A stretch of DNA of 61,466 nucleotides from Dolomitihabitans soli (GTDB lineage Bacteria > Actinomycetota > Actinomycetes > Streptosporangiales > Streptosporangiaceae): the NCBI RefSeq assembly GCF_022213955.1, contig NZ_JAKNTW010000052.1, positions 1-61,466 on the forward strand. Reading direction: 5' to 3'. Made by a program: the position numbers and the translations under genes. Positions 16,435 through 25,157 of this stretch are shown here, piece after piece (positions within the stretch are counted from its first letter, which is position 1; every line of letters begins with the position of its first letter). Under the pieces are notes generated by a model. It was not told the origin of the DNA. It was given only the letters and a program-made list of their open reading frames with translations, and did not search any database.

Positions 16435-18252
16435 ATGGACCTGCGGTTTCGTGACACGGAGCCGACCGATGAGGAGCGCGCCGCGATCGACGCGCTCCTC
16501 GGCCCCCCCGCGTCGGGCTGGGTGGGCGGCGCACGCACCGACGACGACCTGCGCTTCGCCGCCGCCGGCGAGCAGGAGCGCGACCTCCTGCTGCCCGCCC
16601 TGCACGCGGTCAACGACCGGATCGGGTGGATCAGCGAGGGCGCGCTCGACTACATCTGCCGCCGGCTGACCGTCCCGCCCGCCGACGCGTACGGCGTGGC
16701 CACCTTCTACTCGATGTTCTCGCTCAAGCCCCGGCCGAGCCGCGTGCTGCACGTGTGCACCGACCTGGTCTGCGAGGCCAGGGGCGCGGCCGGGCTGTGC
16801 GCGTCCCTGGAGGAACGGCTCGGCCCGCCCGGGCTCTCCTGGCAGCGCAGCCCCTGCCTGGGCCTGTGCGAGCGCGCCCCCGCCGCCCTCGCGCTGGAGG
16901 CGGGCGACCCGCCCGCCCACGCGGTGTACGGCCCGGCCGACGCCGCCCTGACCGAGTTCGCCGAGCCGCCCGTCGAAGCGGCGGTCCCCCAGTCCCTCCA
17001 CTCCGGCCCCGGAGCCGGCGACGAACTGGTGCTGCTGCGGCGGGTCGGCGTGGTCGATCCGGGCAGCCTCGACGACTACCGGTCCACCGACGGATACGCC
17101 GCGCTGCGGCGGGCGTTCACGCTCGGGCCGGCCGGGATCATCCGCGAGGTGCTCGACGCGGGGCTGGTCGGGCGGGGCGGCGCGGCCTTCCCGACCGGGC
17201 GCAAGTGGGAGGCGACGGCCCGCCAGCCCGACCATCCCCACTACCTGGTCTGCAACGCGGACGAGAGCGAGCCCGGCACCTTCAAGGACCGGGTGATCAT
17301 GGAGGGCGACCCGTTCGCGCTCATCGAGGCGATGACGATCGCCGCCTACGCCACCGGCTGCCGGAAGGGCTACATCTACCTCCGGGGCGAGTATCCGCGC
17401 GCCTTCCACCGCCTCACCGGCGCGATCGCCGCCGCCCGGGCCCGCGGCCTGCTCGGCGACGACGTCATGGGGCAGGGGTTCGCCTTCGACATCGAGATCC
17501 GGCGCGGTGCCGGCGCCTACATCTGCGGCGAGGAGACCGCGATCTTCAACTCCATCGAGGGGCAACGCGGCGAGCCGCGCAGCAAGCCGCCCTTCCCCGT
17601 GGAGAAGGGGCTGTTCGGCAAGCCGACCGTGGTCAACAACGTGGAGACGCTGGTCAACGTCCTGCCGATCCTGCTGTCGGGGGCGAGCGCCTACGCGGCC
17701 ACCGGCACGGAGGGATCGACGGGCACCAAGCTGTTCTGCCTGTCGGGCAACGTGCGCCGGCCGGGTCTCTACGAGTTGCCGTTCGGCGCCACCCTGCGCG
17801 ACCTGCTCGACCTGGCCGGCGGCGTCCCCGAGGGCCGCTCGCTGCGCGCCGTACTGCTCGGCGGCGCGGCGGGCGCGTTCGTCCGGCCCGACGAGCTGGA
17901 CATCCCGCTCACCTTCGAGGGCACCCGCGCCGCCGGCACCACACTCGGCTCCGGCGTGGTCCTCGTCCTCGACGACGGCGCCGACCTGGTCAAGATCCTG
18001 CTGCGGATCGCCGAGTTCTTCCGCGACGAGTCCTGCGGCCAGTGCGTGCCCTGCCGGGTGGGCACCGTGCGCCAGGAGGAGGCGTTGCACAGACTCGCGA
18101 TAAAACCCCAGGCCGGCGACCTCACGCTGCTTCGCGAGGTCGGGCAGGTCATGCGTGACGCGTCCATCTGCGGCCTCGGCCAGACCGCCTGGAACGCCGT
18201 GGAGTCGGCCATCGACCGGCTGGGCGTCTTCACCTCCGAGGAGGCATCATGA
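16435..18252 (+). CDS. fdhB: Formate dehydrogenase diaphorase subunit (NuoE-NuoF fusion)
   Basis: This 605-residue protein fuses a NuoE-like thioredoxin-fold [2Fe-2S] domain (about residues 1-165; CTDLVC and CLGLC cysteine pairs) to a NuoF-like flavoprotein. In the flavoprotein, [16 protein letters not shown] and [19 protein letters not shown] bind FMN/NADH, and [12 protein letters not shown] with a later Cys forms the N3-type [4Fe-4S] site. It passes electrons from the molybdenum subunit to NAD+. The last four bases overlap the ATG of fdhG, indicating tight coupling. Confidence 0.94.
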   Translation: MDLRFRDTEPTDEERAAIDALLGPPASGWVGGARTDDDLRFAAAGEQERDLLLPALHAVNDRIGWISEGALDYICRRLTVPPADAYGVATFYSMFSLKPRPSRVLHVCTDLVCEARGAAGLCASLEERLGPPGLSWQRSPCLGLCERAPAALALEAGDPPAHAVYGPADAALTEFAEPPVEAAVPQSLHSGPGAGDELVLLRRVGVVDPGSLDDYRSTDGYAALRRAFTLGPAGIIREVLDAGLVGRGGAAFPTGRKWEATARQPDHPHYLVCNADESEPGTFKDRVIMEGDPFALIEAMTIAAYATGCRKGYIYLRGEYPRAFHRLTGAIAAARARGLLGDDVMGQGFAFDIEIRRGAGAYICGEETAIFNSIEGQRGEPRSKPPFPVEKGLFGKPTVVNNVETLVNVLPILLSGASAYAATGTEGSTGTKLFCLSGNVRRPGLYELPFGATLRDLLDLAGGVPEGRSLRAVLLGGAAGAFVRPDELDIPLTFEGTRAAGTTLGSGVVLVLDDGADLVKILLRIAEFFRDESCGQCVPCRVGTVRQEEALHRLAIKPQAGDLTLLREVGQVMRDASICGLGQTAWNAVESAIDRLGVFTSEEAS

Positions 18253-19118
18253 GCGTCCCCCTGCCGCCGCCGCGCAGACTCGTCGAGATCACCGTGGACG
18301 GGGAGCCGGTCCGGCTCCCCGAGGGCTCGACGATCCTCGACGCCTGCCAGGACACCCCGACGCTGTGCTACGGCGACACTCTGACGCCGAAGAACGCCTG
18401 CCGGGTGTGCGTGGTCGAGGTCGAGGGTTCCCGCACCCTGGTCCCCGCCTGCTCCCGCCGCGCGGAGGAGGGCATGAAGGTCAGCACCGACAGCGAACGC
18501 GTACGGCACAGCCGCAAGCTCGTCCTGGAGTTGCTCGGCTCCTCCGTCGACCTGTCCACCACGCCCGGGGCGGCCGAGTGGATCGCCGAGTACGACGCGG
18601 ATCCGCAGCGGTTCGGCCAGGAGGCCGCGACCGTGGAGCAGCCCGTCAAGGTCGACAACGACCTCTACGTCCGCGACTACGGCAAGTGCATCATGTGCTA
18701 CAAGTGCGTCGACGCCTGCGGCGACCAGTGGCAGAACTCCTTCGCCATCACGGTCGCCGGGCGCGGGTTCGACTCCCACATCTCCACCGAGCACGACGCG
18801 CCCCTGACCGACTCGGCCTGCGTCTACTGCGGCAACTGCGTGGAGGTCTGCCCGACGGGGGCGCTGTCGTTCAAGACCGAGTTCGACATGCGCGCCGCCG
18901 GCACCTGGCACGAGGAGGAGCAGACCCAGACCACCACGATCTGCGCCTACTGCGGCGTGGGCTGCAACCTCACCCTGCACGTCCAGGACAACGAGATCGT
19001 CAAGGTCACCTCGCCGCACGACAACCCGGTGACCCACGGCAACCTCTGCATCAAGGGGCGCTTCGGCTTCCAGCACGTGCAGAACGGCCGGTCCGCCAAA
19101 CAGACTCAGAAGGACTGA
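18249..19118 (+). CDS. fdhG: Formate dehydrogenase Fe-S subunit (NuoG N-terminus plus Mo-type 4Fe-4S domain)
   Basis: This 289-residue electron-transfer protein carries, in order: a plant-type [2Fe-2S] domain (CYGD, ACRVC, LVPAC), a bacterial ferredoxin domain ([13 protein letters not shown] and [14 protein letters not shown]), and a C-terminal domain with CAYCGVGC plus [10 protein letters not shown]. The last is the [4Fe-4S] domain that normally begins the molybdenum catalytic chain. The protein stops just after [10 protein letters not shown], and fdhA begins with the sequence that would follow. The two polypeptides together therefore rebuild one FdsA-like subunit. It overlaps fdhB by four bases. 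Confidence 0.93.
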   Translation: MSVPLPPPRRLVEITVDGEPVRLPEGSTILDACQDTPTLCYGDTLTPKNACRVCVVEVEGSRTLVPACSRRAEEGMKVSTDSERVRHSRKLVLELLGSSVDLSTTPGAAEWIAEYDADPQRFGQEAATVEQPVKVDNDLYVRDYGKCIMCYKCVDACGDQWQNSFAITVAGRGFDSHISTEHDAPLTDSACVYCGNCVEVCPTGALSFKTEFDMRAAGTWHEEEQTQTTTICAYCGVGCNLTLHVQDNEIVKVTSPHDNPVTHGNLCIKGRFGFQHVQNGRSAKQTQKD

Positions 19119-19123
19119 TCCGA

Positions 19124-19954
19124 TTGAGCCGTGTGATCACCCGGCGGCCCATCGTGCGGGTCAGGGAGACGGGCGTCAGCCGCCGTGTCGACTCGCTGGC
19201 GGCCGAGGAGCCGCTGGAGATCCGGCTCGACGGCCGGCCGCTCACCGTGACGATGCGCACGCCGGGCGACGACTTCGACCTGGCGGCCGGATTCCTGGTG
19301 AGCGAGGGCGTGATCGGCTCGGCCGCCGACATCACGACGATCCGTTACTGCGCGGGCGCCACCGAGGACGGCTCCAACACCTACAACGTGCTCGACGTCC
19401 GGCTCGCGCCGGGCGTCCCGGTGCCCGACGGATCTCTGGAGCGCAACTTCTACACCACCTCGTCCTGCGGCGTGTGCGGCAAGGCCAGCCTCGACGCGGT
19501 CCGCACGGTGGCGAGATGGACCGTCGACGACGACCCGCTGCGCCTGCCCGCGGCCACGGTCTCGGTCCTCCCCGACCGGCTGAGATCCGCCCAGCGCGTC
19601 TTCGACCGCACCGGCGGCCTGCACGCGGCCGGGCTGTTCACCGCCGACGGCGAGGCGCTGTGCGTGCGGGAGGACGTCGGCAGGCACAACGCGGTCGACA
19701 AGATCGTGGGCTGGGCCCTGCGCGGCGACCGCCTGCCGCTGCGCTCCAGCATGCTGATGGTGTCGGGGCGCGCGTCCTTCGAGCTCGTGCAGAAGGCGTT
19801 GATGGCGGGCATCCCGGCGCTGGCCGCGGTGTCCGCCCCCTCCTCACTCGCCGCCGAGCTGGCCGCCGCCTCCGGGCTGACCCTCATCGGCTTCGTCAGG
19901 GGCGCCTCGATGAACGTCTACGCGGGAGAACACCGCCTGACGGACTGCCCATGA
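19124..19954 (+). CDS. fdhD: Formate dehydrogenase accessory sulfurtransferase FdhD
   Basis: This 276-residue protein brings sulfur to the bis-MGD cofactor so that formate dehydrogenase becomes active. The conserved cysteine pair is in [28 protein letters not shown] and [12 protein letters not shown] are also family hallmarks. TTG 19124 is chosen because AAGGA lies nine bases upstream; an in-frame GTG at 19133 is too far from that site. It is the last gene of the fdh operon, five bases after fdhG. Confidence 0.94.
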   Translation: MSRVITRRPIVRVRETGVSRRVDSLAAEEPLEIRLDGRPLTVTMRTPGDDFDLAAGFLVSEGVIGSAADITTIRYCAGATEDGSNTYNVLDVRLAPGVPVPDGSLERNFYTTSSCGVCGKASLDAVRTVARWTVDDDPLRLPAATVSVLPDRLRSAQRVFDRTGGLHAAGLFTADGEALCVREDVGRHNAVDKIVGWALRGDRLPLRSSMLMVSGRASFELVQKALMAGIPALAAVSAPSSLAAELAAASGLTLIGFVRGASMNVYAGEHRLTDCP

Positions 19955-20245
19955 GTCTGCACCGGGCCATCCGGTGGCGCCGCGTCGCGCACTGCGGCCT
20001 GGACATCGTCCGGGCGACGTGGCCCGTCCCGGGCCGTCGCGGCGCGTGCAGGCGCCGCCGCGCTCCCGCACCGTCACGGTGCAGGTGGACGGCTCCGCGC
20101 CACGGTGGCCCTCCCCCGGCCGGCTGAGTCCGCCCCGCCGAGCGAGGAGCCGGTCGACGGTCCGCCCCCTTACGTCGACCGGCTCCTCTCAGCCCACCCT
20201 GCGGCAGCCGTTCGTTCCAGAACGGCTGCCCTGAGGATCCGCGCC
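19955..20245. other. Gene-free convergent region
   Basis: No gene is supported. The stretch holds the long perfect hairpin at 20144-20188 between fdhD and the converging thioredoxin-like gene. Confidence 0.6.
20144..20188. terminator. Perfect 15-base-pair hairpin, bidirectional terminator
   Basis: GAGGAGCCGGTCGAC (20144-20158) is exactly complementary to GTCGACCGGCTCCTC (20174-20188), with a 15-base loop. It marks the right-hand border of the fdh operon and can serve both converging transcripts. Confidence 0.8.
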
Positions 20246-21208
20246 CTAGAACAGGGCGCCGGCCAGCGACCGGCGGGCGGCGGCGACCGCGGGGTCGTCG
20301 GCGGGCATGGTGTCGAACAGGCCGAGCAGATGCACCCGGGCCTGGTCACGGTCGTCACCGGAGGTGCGCCTGACGGTGGCGACCAGCCGTTGGAAGGCCT
20401 TCTCCACCTCACCGCTCAACATCTCCAGGTCGGCGGCCTGACACTGGGCCGTCACGTCGGAGCCGTCGGCGGCGCGGCGCTGCACGTCGGCCGGGTCGAG
20501 ACCGTCGGTCCGCTTGATCAGCCCGATGCCGGCGAGACCCATCCTGGCGTCCTCGTCCCTCGGCGATCGGGCGAGCAGCCGCTGGTAGGCGGCCTCCGCG
20601 GCGTCCATGTCGCCGTCGTCGATCGCCTGCTCGGCCGCGAGCAGGTCGGGGTCGACCGGCGGCCCGGCCGGAGCCTCCTGGCCTTCCTCCTGGGGACCGG
20701 CCTCGTCGTCCTGCTCGCCGCCGGGCGGCAGATACTGCGCCAGTGCCTCCAGGAGCTGGTCGACGAACTGGCGCACCTGGGGTTCGGGGAGCGCGCCCTG
20801 GAAGCCGGTCACGGCCTGCCCCTGGAAGATGGCCAGCACGGTGGGGATGCTCTGCACCCGCAACGCCTGGCTGACCTGGGGGCTGGCGTCGACGTCGACC
20901 TTGGCCAGCACCCATTTCCCGCCCGCCTCGGCGGCGAGTTTCTCCAGGATCGGGCTGAGCTGCTTGCACGGCTCGCACCATGTGGCCCACAGGTCGAGGA
21001 TGACCGGGACACGCATGGAGCGCTCGATCACCTCGGTGGAGAATGTTTCGTCGGTGACGTCGATGACCGACGCCTTTCCGGTGGTGTCGCCTGTTCCCTG
21101 GGCGGCCGTGGCCTCCCGGCGGGCCTGTGCCTCCAGTGCCTGCTTGCGCGCGCCGAGGTCCACGGCACCGTAGAGCGATCCGGGTCGATTGATGTCCGCT
21201 GGGCTCAT
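20246..21208 (-). CDS. YbbN-like thioredoxin/TPR protein
   Basis: This 320-residue protein has a thioredoxin domain (about residues 45-150) with WCEPCK (C78, C81) and the cis-proline segment SIPTVLAIFQG. An acidic, Pro/Gly-rich linker and a C-terminal TPR-like region (EQAIDDGDMDAAEAAYQRLL) follow. Homologues act as redox-linked co-chaperones. ATG 21208 (MSPADINRPG) is preferred over the upstream ATG at 21232 because homologues begin near this point. The gene converges on fdhD. Confidence 0.9.
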   Translation of the reverse strand: MSPADINRPGSLYGAVDLGARKQALEAQARREATAAQGTGDTTGKASVIDVTDETFSTEVIERSMRVPVILDLWATWCEPCKQLSPILEKLAAEAGGKWVLAKVDVDASPQVSQALRVQSIPTVLAIFQGQAVTGFQGALPEPQVRQFVDQLLEALAQYLPPGGEQDDEAGPQEEGQEAPAGPPVDPDLLAAEQAIDDGDMDAAEAAYQRLLARSPRDEDARMGLAGIGLIKRTDGLDPADVQRRAADGSDVTAQCQAADLEMLSGEVEKAFQRLVATVRRTSGDDRDQARVHLLGLFDTMPADDPAVAAARRSLAGALF

Positions 21209-21257
21209 ACTCCAATCCTGCCGCATAAGCACGCATGCCCGTACGAGGTGGGGGGCC

Positions 21258-22253
21258 TCAGATCTCGAACAGCTCCAGCAGGTCGTCGCCGCGCCGGGTG
21301 CGGGACACCCAGACCTCGCGCCCGCGGCGCTCCCGGCTGATCAGGCCGGCGGCGACGAGCCGTTCGCAGTGGTAGGTGATCGCGCTGGGCACGGTACCGA
21401 CCTGACCGGCGAGCCGGCTCATGGTGGTGGCGTGGTCGAGCCCGGCGAGCAGGCCGGCGCGGACGTCGCCGAGGACCGCCACGAGTTGCTCGGTGTTGCC
21501 CGCGCCCGTCGTGTCACGCCAGAGCGACTCGGCGCCCGGCAGCGGGTAGGCGATCCAGACCAGCGCCGGGTTGTCCAGATTGACGATGATCGAGTCGCGT
21601 CCGGCGAGGGTGGGCACCAGGATCAGCTGCCGGTCGCCCAGCTCGAACGTGCTGGGTTCGAGGTCGCCGATTCGCAGGGCGTTGCCGGTGTAGACGATCC
21701 GATCGCTGAGCGAGCTCAGCAACCCGTCGAGCGCGCCGCGCACGACGGCCGCCCCGATCCGCTCGACCTCCCGGTCGAGTGCGGACCTGGCCCGCCGCCA
21801 CAGGGGCTCGGTGACCGACCAGACGTTGTCGACCGCGGCGGCGTAGCCGTGCAGCCACCGTTGGGGATCGTCGGCGGCGGACCGCCAGTGCCTGGGCACC
21901 GGCTCGCCGCCGAACGCCTGCTCCAGATCGCCCACCAGCACGTCCGGTGAGGCGTCACGCAACCACGCGACCTGGAATTCGACCGGCACGTCACCCAGCG
22001 GGGTGAGCGGCACGATGCTGTCCGGCCCGACCGAGTGTCCGGGCGCGCCGAGCGGGCGCATCGCCTCCCAGCCTTCGGGGCCGACCGCCTCCGCCACCGT
22101 ACGCCGCCAACGTTCGGGCAGTCCCCTCCGCCGCCCGGCGACCGCGTCGGTCAACATCGCCAGCGTTGTGACCTGCGGAGAGATGGATACCATCACCTTC
22201 GGCGTGGCGCCGATCCGCAGTTCGCTCCACACGCCGTTCTGTGTACGAGGCAC
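21258..22253 (-). CDS. ArsR-type winged-helix transcriptional regulator
   Basis: This protein of about 331 residues has a C-terminal helix-turn-helix domain (about the last 75 residues: TTMSRLAGQVGTVPSAITYHCERLVAAGLISRERRGREVWVSRT). A long N-terminal domain of unknown role precedes it, a layout common in actinomycetes. The start is uncertain. GTG 22253 (MPRTQNGVWSELRIG) has GGGG upstream. The open frame extends to 22391, but that extension looks like non-coding AT-richer leader. The target is unknown; icmA follows upstream on the same strand. Confidence 0.8.
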   Translation of the reverse strand: MPRTQNGVWSELRIGATPKVMVSISPQVTTLAMLTDAVAGRRRGLPERWRRTVAEAVGPEGWEAMRPLGAPGHSVGPDSIVPLTPLGDVPVEFQVAWLRDASPDVLVGDLEQAFGGEPVPRHWRSAADDPQRWLHGYAAAVDNVWSVTEPLWRRARSALDREVERIGAAVVRGALDGLLSSLSDRIVYTGNALRIGDLEPSTFELGDRQLILVPTLAGRDSIIVNLDNPALVWIAYPLPGAESLWRDTTGAGNTEQLVAVLGDVRAGLLAGLDHATTMSRLAGQVGTVPSAITYHCERLVAAGLISRERRGREVWVSRTRRGDDLLELFEI

Positions 22254-22514
22254 CTTTCCCCCGTGTCCCTTTAACCCGTTAAAGCACGATAACGGGCACA
22301 AGGATCCCCTGGCGAATGCTTCAACAAACCTGAAAATGAACACCACGTAACACAACAAGTACGGCAAGCCACCCACCGCCCCGCGCCGCACGCGGCCGGT
22401 GTCCGTGGACCCATGGCACTCCAGCTCACCTGGCCGGCCGCCGTCACGGCGCCCGTCGACCCGCGACCGGCTCCCAGAACCCCGGAGTGCCCGGAGAGCA
22501 CAGCCGCCAAGAGG

Positions 22515-24188
22515 TCAGAACTGGGCGGGCTCCGAGTAGGTGCCCCACTCCGCACGCAGCGCGTCGCAGATCTCTCCCAGGGTCGCCTCCGCGCGGGCGG
22601 CGTCGAGCATGGCGGGGATCATGTTCTCCGTGCCGCGGGCGGCGGCGACCATGCGGCCGAGCGCGGCGTCGACGGCGCCCTGGTCGCGTCCGGCGCGGCG
22701 CTCGGCGAGCACGCGGTTCTGCTCCTTCTCCACCTCATGGCTGACGCGCAGGATCTCCAGCGGCTCCTCGACGGTGGCGGTGTGGCAGTTGACCCCGACG
22801 ATCCGCTTCTCCCCCTTCTCCAGCTTCCGCTGGTAGTCGAAGGCGGATTCGGCGATCTCGGACATGAACCACCCGTCCTCGATCCCGCGCAGGATGCCGG
22901 AGGTCATGGTCCCGTCGGAACCCATCTCGCGGATCCGGCGGAAGATCGCCTCCGCCTCGGCCTCCAGCCTGTCGGTGAGCGCCTCGACGTACCAGGAGCC
23001 GCCGAGCGGGTCGGCGACGTTCATGACCTCGGTCTCCTCCATGATCACCTGCTGGGTGCGCAGGGCGATCTCGGCGGCCTTCTGCGAGGGCAGCGCGAGC
23101 ACCTCGTCGAGCGCGTTGGTGTGCAGCGAGTTGGTCCCGCCGAGCACCGCCGCCAGCGCCTCGACGGCGGTCCTGACGATGTTGTTGTCCGGCTGCTGCG
23201 CGGTGAGGGAGACCCCGGCCGTCTGCGTGTGGAAGCGCAGCCACTGCGCCTTCTCGGTGCGCGCGCCGTACACGTCGCGCATCCAGCGGGACCAGATCCT
23301 GCGGGCGGCGCGGAACTTGGCGATCTCCTCGAAGAAGTCGATGTGCGCGTCGAAGAAGAAGGACAGCCCCGGCCCGAACACGTCGACGTCGAGGCCGCGG
23401 GAGAGACCGAGTTCGACGTATCCGAACCCGTCGGCCAGGGTGAACGCCAGTTCCTGTGCGGCCGTGGAGCCCGCCTCGCGGATGTGGTAGCCGGAGACGG
23501 ACAGCGGCTTGTAGGCGGGGATCTCGGCCGAGCAGTACTCCATCAGGTCGCCGATGAGGCGCAGGTGCGGCTCGGGCGCGAACAGCCACTCCTTCTGCGC
23601 GATGTACTCCTTGAAGATGTCGGTCTGCAGCGTGCCGTTGAGCCGCCCGACCGGTGTCCCCTGACGCTCGGCGGCGACCAGGTACATGCAGAAGATGGGC
23701 ACGGCGGGACCGCTGATCGTCATCGAGGTGGTCACCTCGCCCAGCGGGATGCCGTCGAAGAGCAGGTCCATGTCCAACGCGGAGTCGACGGCCACGCCGC
23801 AGTGCCCCACCTCGCCGAGCGAACACGGGTCGTCGGAGTCGCGCCCCATCAACGTCGGCATGTCGAAGGCCACCGACAGCCCGCCGCCGCCCGCGCCGAG
23901 GATCATCTTGTATCGCTCATTGGTCTGCCGCGCGTTGCCGAACCCGGCGAACTGCCGGATCGTCCACGCCCTGCCCCGGTAGCCGGTGGGGTACAGCCCC
24001 CGGGTGTAGGGGAACTCGCCCGGCCAGCCGATCCGCTCGAACCGTGGATCCGCCACGTCTTCCGGTGGTCCGTAGACGGGCGCTACCTCCAGCCCGGAGA
24101 GCGTTCGGAACTCCTGCTCCCGCTTCGCCACCCGGTCGAACCGCGCCGCCCAGCGTACCCGGCCCTCTTCGATCTCTCTCGCGTCCAT
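22515..24188 (-). CDS. icmA: Isobutyryl-CoA mutase large subunit
   Basis: This 557-residue B12-dependent mutase chain consists of the TIM-barrel substrate domain only, without a C-terminal cobalamin-binding domain. Two residues that separate the mutase subfamilies read F80 ([10 protein letters not shown]) and Q198 (KEYIAQKE). These are the isobutyryl-CoA mutase residues, where methylmalonyl-CoA mutase has Tyr and Arg. It should interconvert isobutyryl-CoA and n-butyryl-CoA together with a small B12-binding subunit, which is not present in this window. The ATG has GGAGGGG upstream, and a palindrome lies at 24249-24268. Confidence 0.88.
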   Translation of the reverse strand: MDAREIEEGRVRWAARFDRVAKREQEFRTLSGLEVAPVYGPPEDVADPRFERIGWPGEFPYTRGLYPTGYRGRAWTIRQFAGFGNARQTNERYKMILGAGGGGLSVAFDMPTLMGRDSDDPCSLGEVGHCGVAVDSALDMDLLFDGIPLGEVTTSMTISGPAVPIFCMYLVAAERQGTPVGRLNGTLQTDIFKEYIAQKEWLFAPEPHLRLIGDLMEYCSAEIPAYKPLSVSGYHIREAGSTAAQELAFTLADGFGYVELGLSRGLDVDVFGPGLSFFFDAHIDFFEEIAKFRAARRIWSRWMRDVYGARTEKAQWLRFHTQTAGVSLTAQQPDNNIVRTAVEALAAVLGGTNSLHTNALDEVLALPSQKAAEIALRTQQVIMEETEVMNVADPLGGSWYVEALTDRLEAEAEAIFRRIREMGSDGTMTSGILRGIEDGWFMSEIAESAFDYQRKLEKGEKRIVGVNCHTATVEEPLEILRVSHEVEKEQNRVLAERRAGRDQGAVDAALGRMVAAARGTENMIPAMLDAARAEATLGEICDALRAEWGTYSEPAQF

Positions 24189-24248
24189 GCTGCCCCTCCA
24201 TGTCCCGGTACGGCAGTACGTCTCGCCCAGCGGTAGCCCGGCACAGAA

Positions 24249-24268
24249 ATACTAGGACGTCCTACTAT
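24249..24268. promoter_or_regulatory. Palindrome upstream of icmA (candidate operator)
   Basis: ATACTAGGACGTCCTACTAT is a 20-base inverted repeat with a perfect 12-base core TAGGACGTCCTA and a single C/C mismatch pair outside it. It lies about 60 bases upstream of the icmA ATG. TetR-type operators often look like this; the regulator is not identified. Confidence 0.6.
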
Positions 24269-24433
24269 TTTAGGCCAGCGAACGCCGCCCCTAAAACGGC
24301 CGGCCCGCAACCATGCCCGTATCGCCGGTGCGCGACGCCGATCCATCAGCACAGGCCGCCCACGATGGACGCCCGCCGGCCGGCCCCCGCCGGCCTCGCC
24401 CTCCGGTCCCGCCGCGTGGCGGGGCCGGCGCGA

Positions 24434-25156
24434 TCAGCGCCGGGTCCAAAGCAAGGTCGTGGCGGCCCGCGCGGCCAGGTGGTACGGCGGCAGGTCATCG
24501 CCGGTCCAGTAGACCTCGACCTGCGGAGAGTCCTCGTCCATCTGAAGCAACTCACGCTGCGCCGCCAAAGTCACCTCCCAGGCCCGCACGCCCGGCTCCA
24601 CCTCCGCGAGGTACACCCTGCGCGCGCCGTCCGGCGGTCCCTGCGGCCCGAACCGCCAGGTGCGCCAGACCGCCACCACGCCGCCGTGCTCTGCCAGCGC
24701 GTCAGCCACGAGGTCATCGGTGAGGTCACGCAGTTCGTCGGCCAGGTCCGCGAGATCGGCCGGCGGGGCCCCGGTCAGATCCAGCTCGGCCGGGATCCGC
24801 GTCCCCGCGCGCGCCAGAACGTGCGGCGGCACCGGGGCGAAGCGGTGGCCGACCTCCGGGCCGGCGTCGCCGATCGTGACCTGGTCCACCCCGACCGGCT
24901 CGCCGCCGCCGATTCCGAGCACCACCGGCACCCGCCGCAGCAGTTCGACCTCGGCCGCCGTCAGCGGCACGCCGAACTCCACCGCCGCCACCGACACCGC
25001 GTCGGGGAGTGCCGCCAGATCGCCCACGGCCAGCATGGTGCGGACGTGCGTCAGCAGATCATCGGGGACCTGGCCGGCCAGGCGTAGGAGCAGGAGGTGC
25101 ATGCCGCCGAAGACCCGCCACGCCTCTTCGTCGAGTTCCGCCCACTCAGCCGACAC
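24434..25156 (-). CDS. Putative immunity protein for the ART-like toxin
   Basis: This 240-residue, Leu- and acid-rich protein has no signal peptide or membrane segment. I do not recognise a family. Its GTG start follows the stop of the large toxin gene by one base, and its ribosome site (GGAGGAGGG) lies inside the toxin's last codons. Such tight coupling immediately downstream of a polymorphic toxin is typical for the cognate immunity gene. That assignment rests on position alone. Confidence 0.6.
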   Translation of the reverse strand: MSAEWAELDEEAWRVFGGMHLLLLRLAGQVPDDLLTHVRTMLAVGDLAALPDAVSVAAVEFGVPLTAAEVELLRRVPVVLGIGGGEPVGVDQVTIGDAGPEVGHRFAPVPPHVLARAGTRIPAELDLTGAPPADLADLADELRDLTDDLVADALAEHGGVVAVWRTWRFGPQGPPDGARRVYLAEVEPGVRAWEVTLAAQRELLQMDEDSPQVEVYWTGDDLPPYHLAARAATTLLWTRR

Positions 25157-25157
25157 G

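Noticed and set aside
14503-19118. Split formate dehydrogenase as a broken pseudogene
   Set aside because: Both parts have own starts, ribosome sites or coupling, all expected cysteines, and are arranged in one tight operon in a different order from a simple frameshift.
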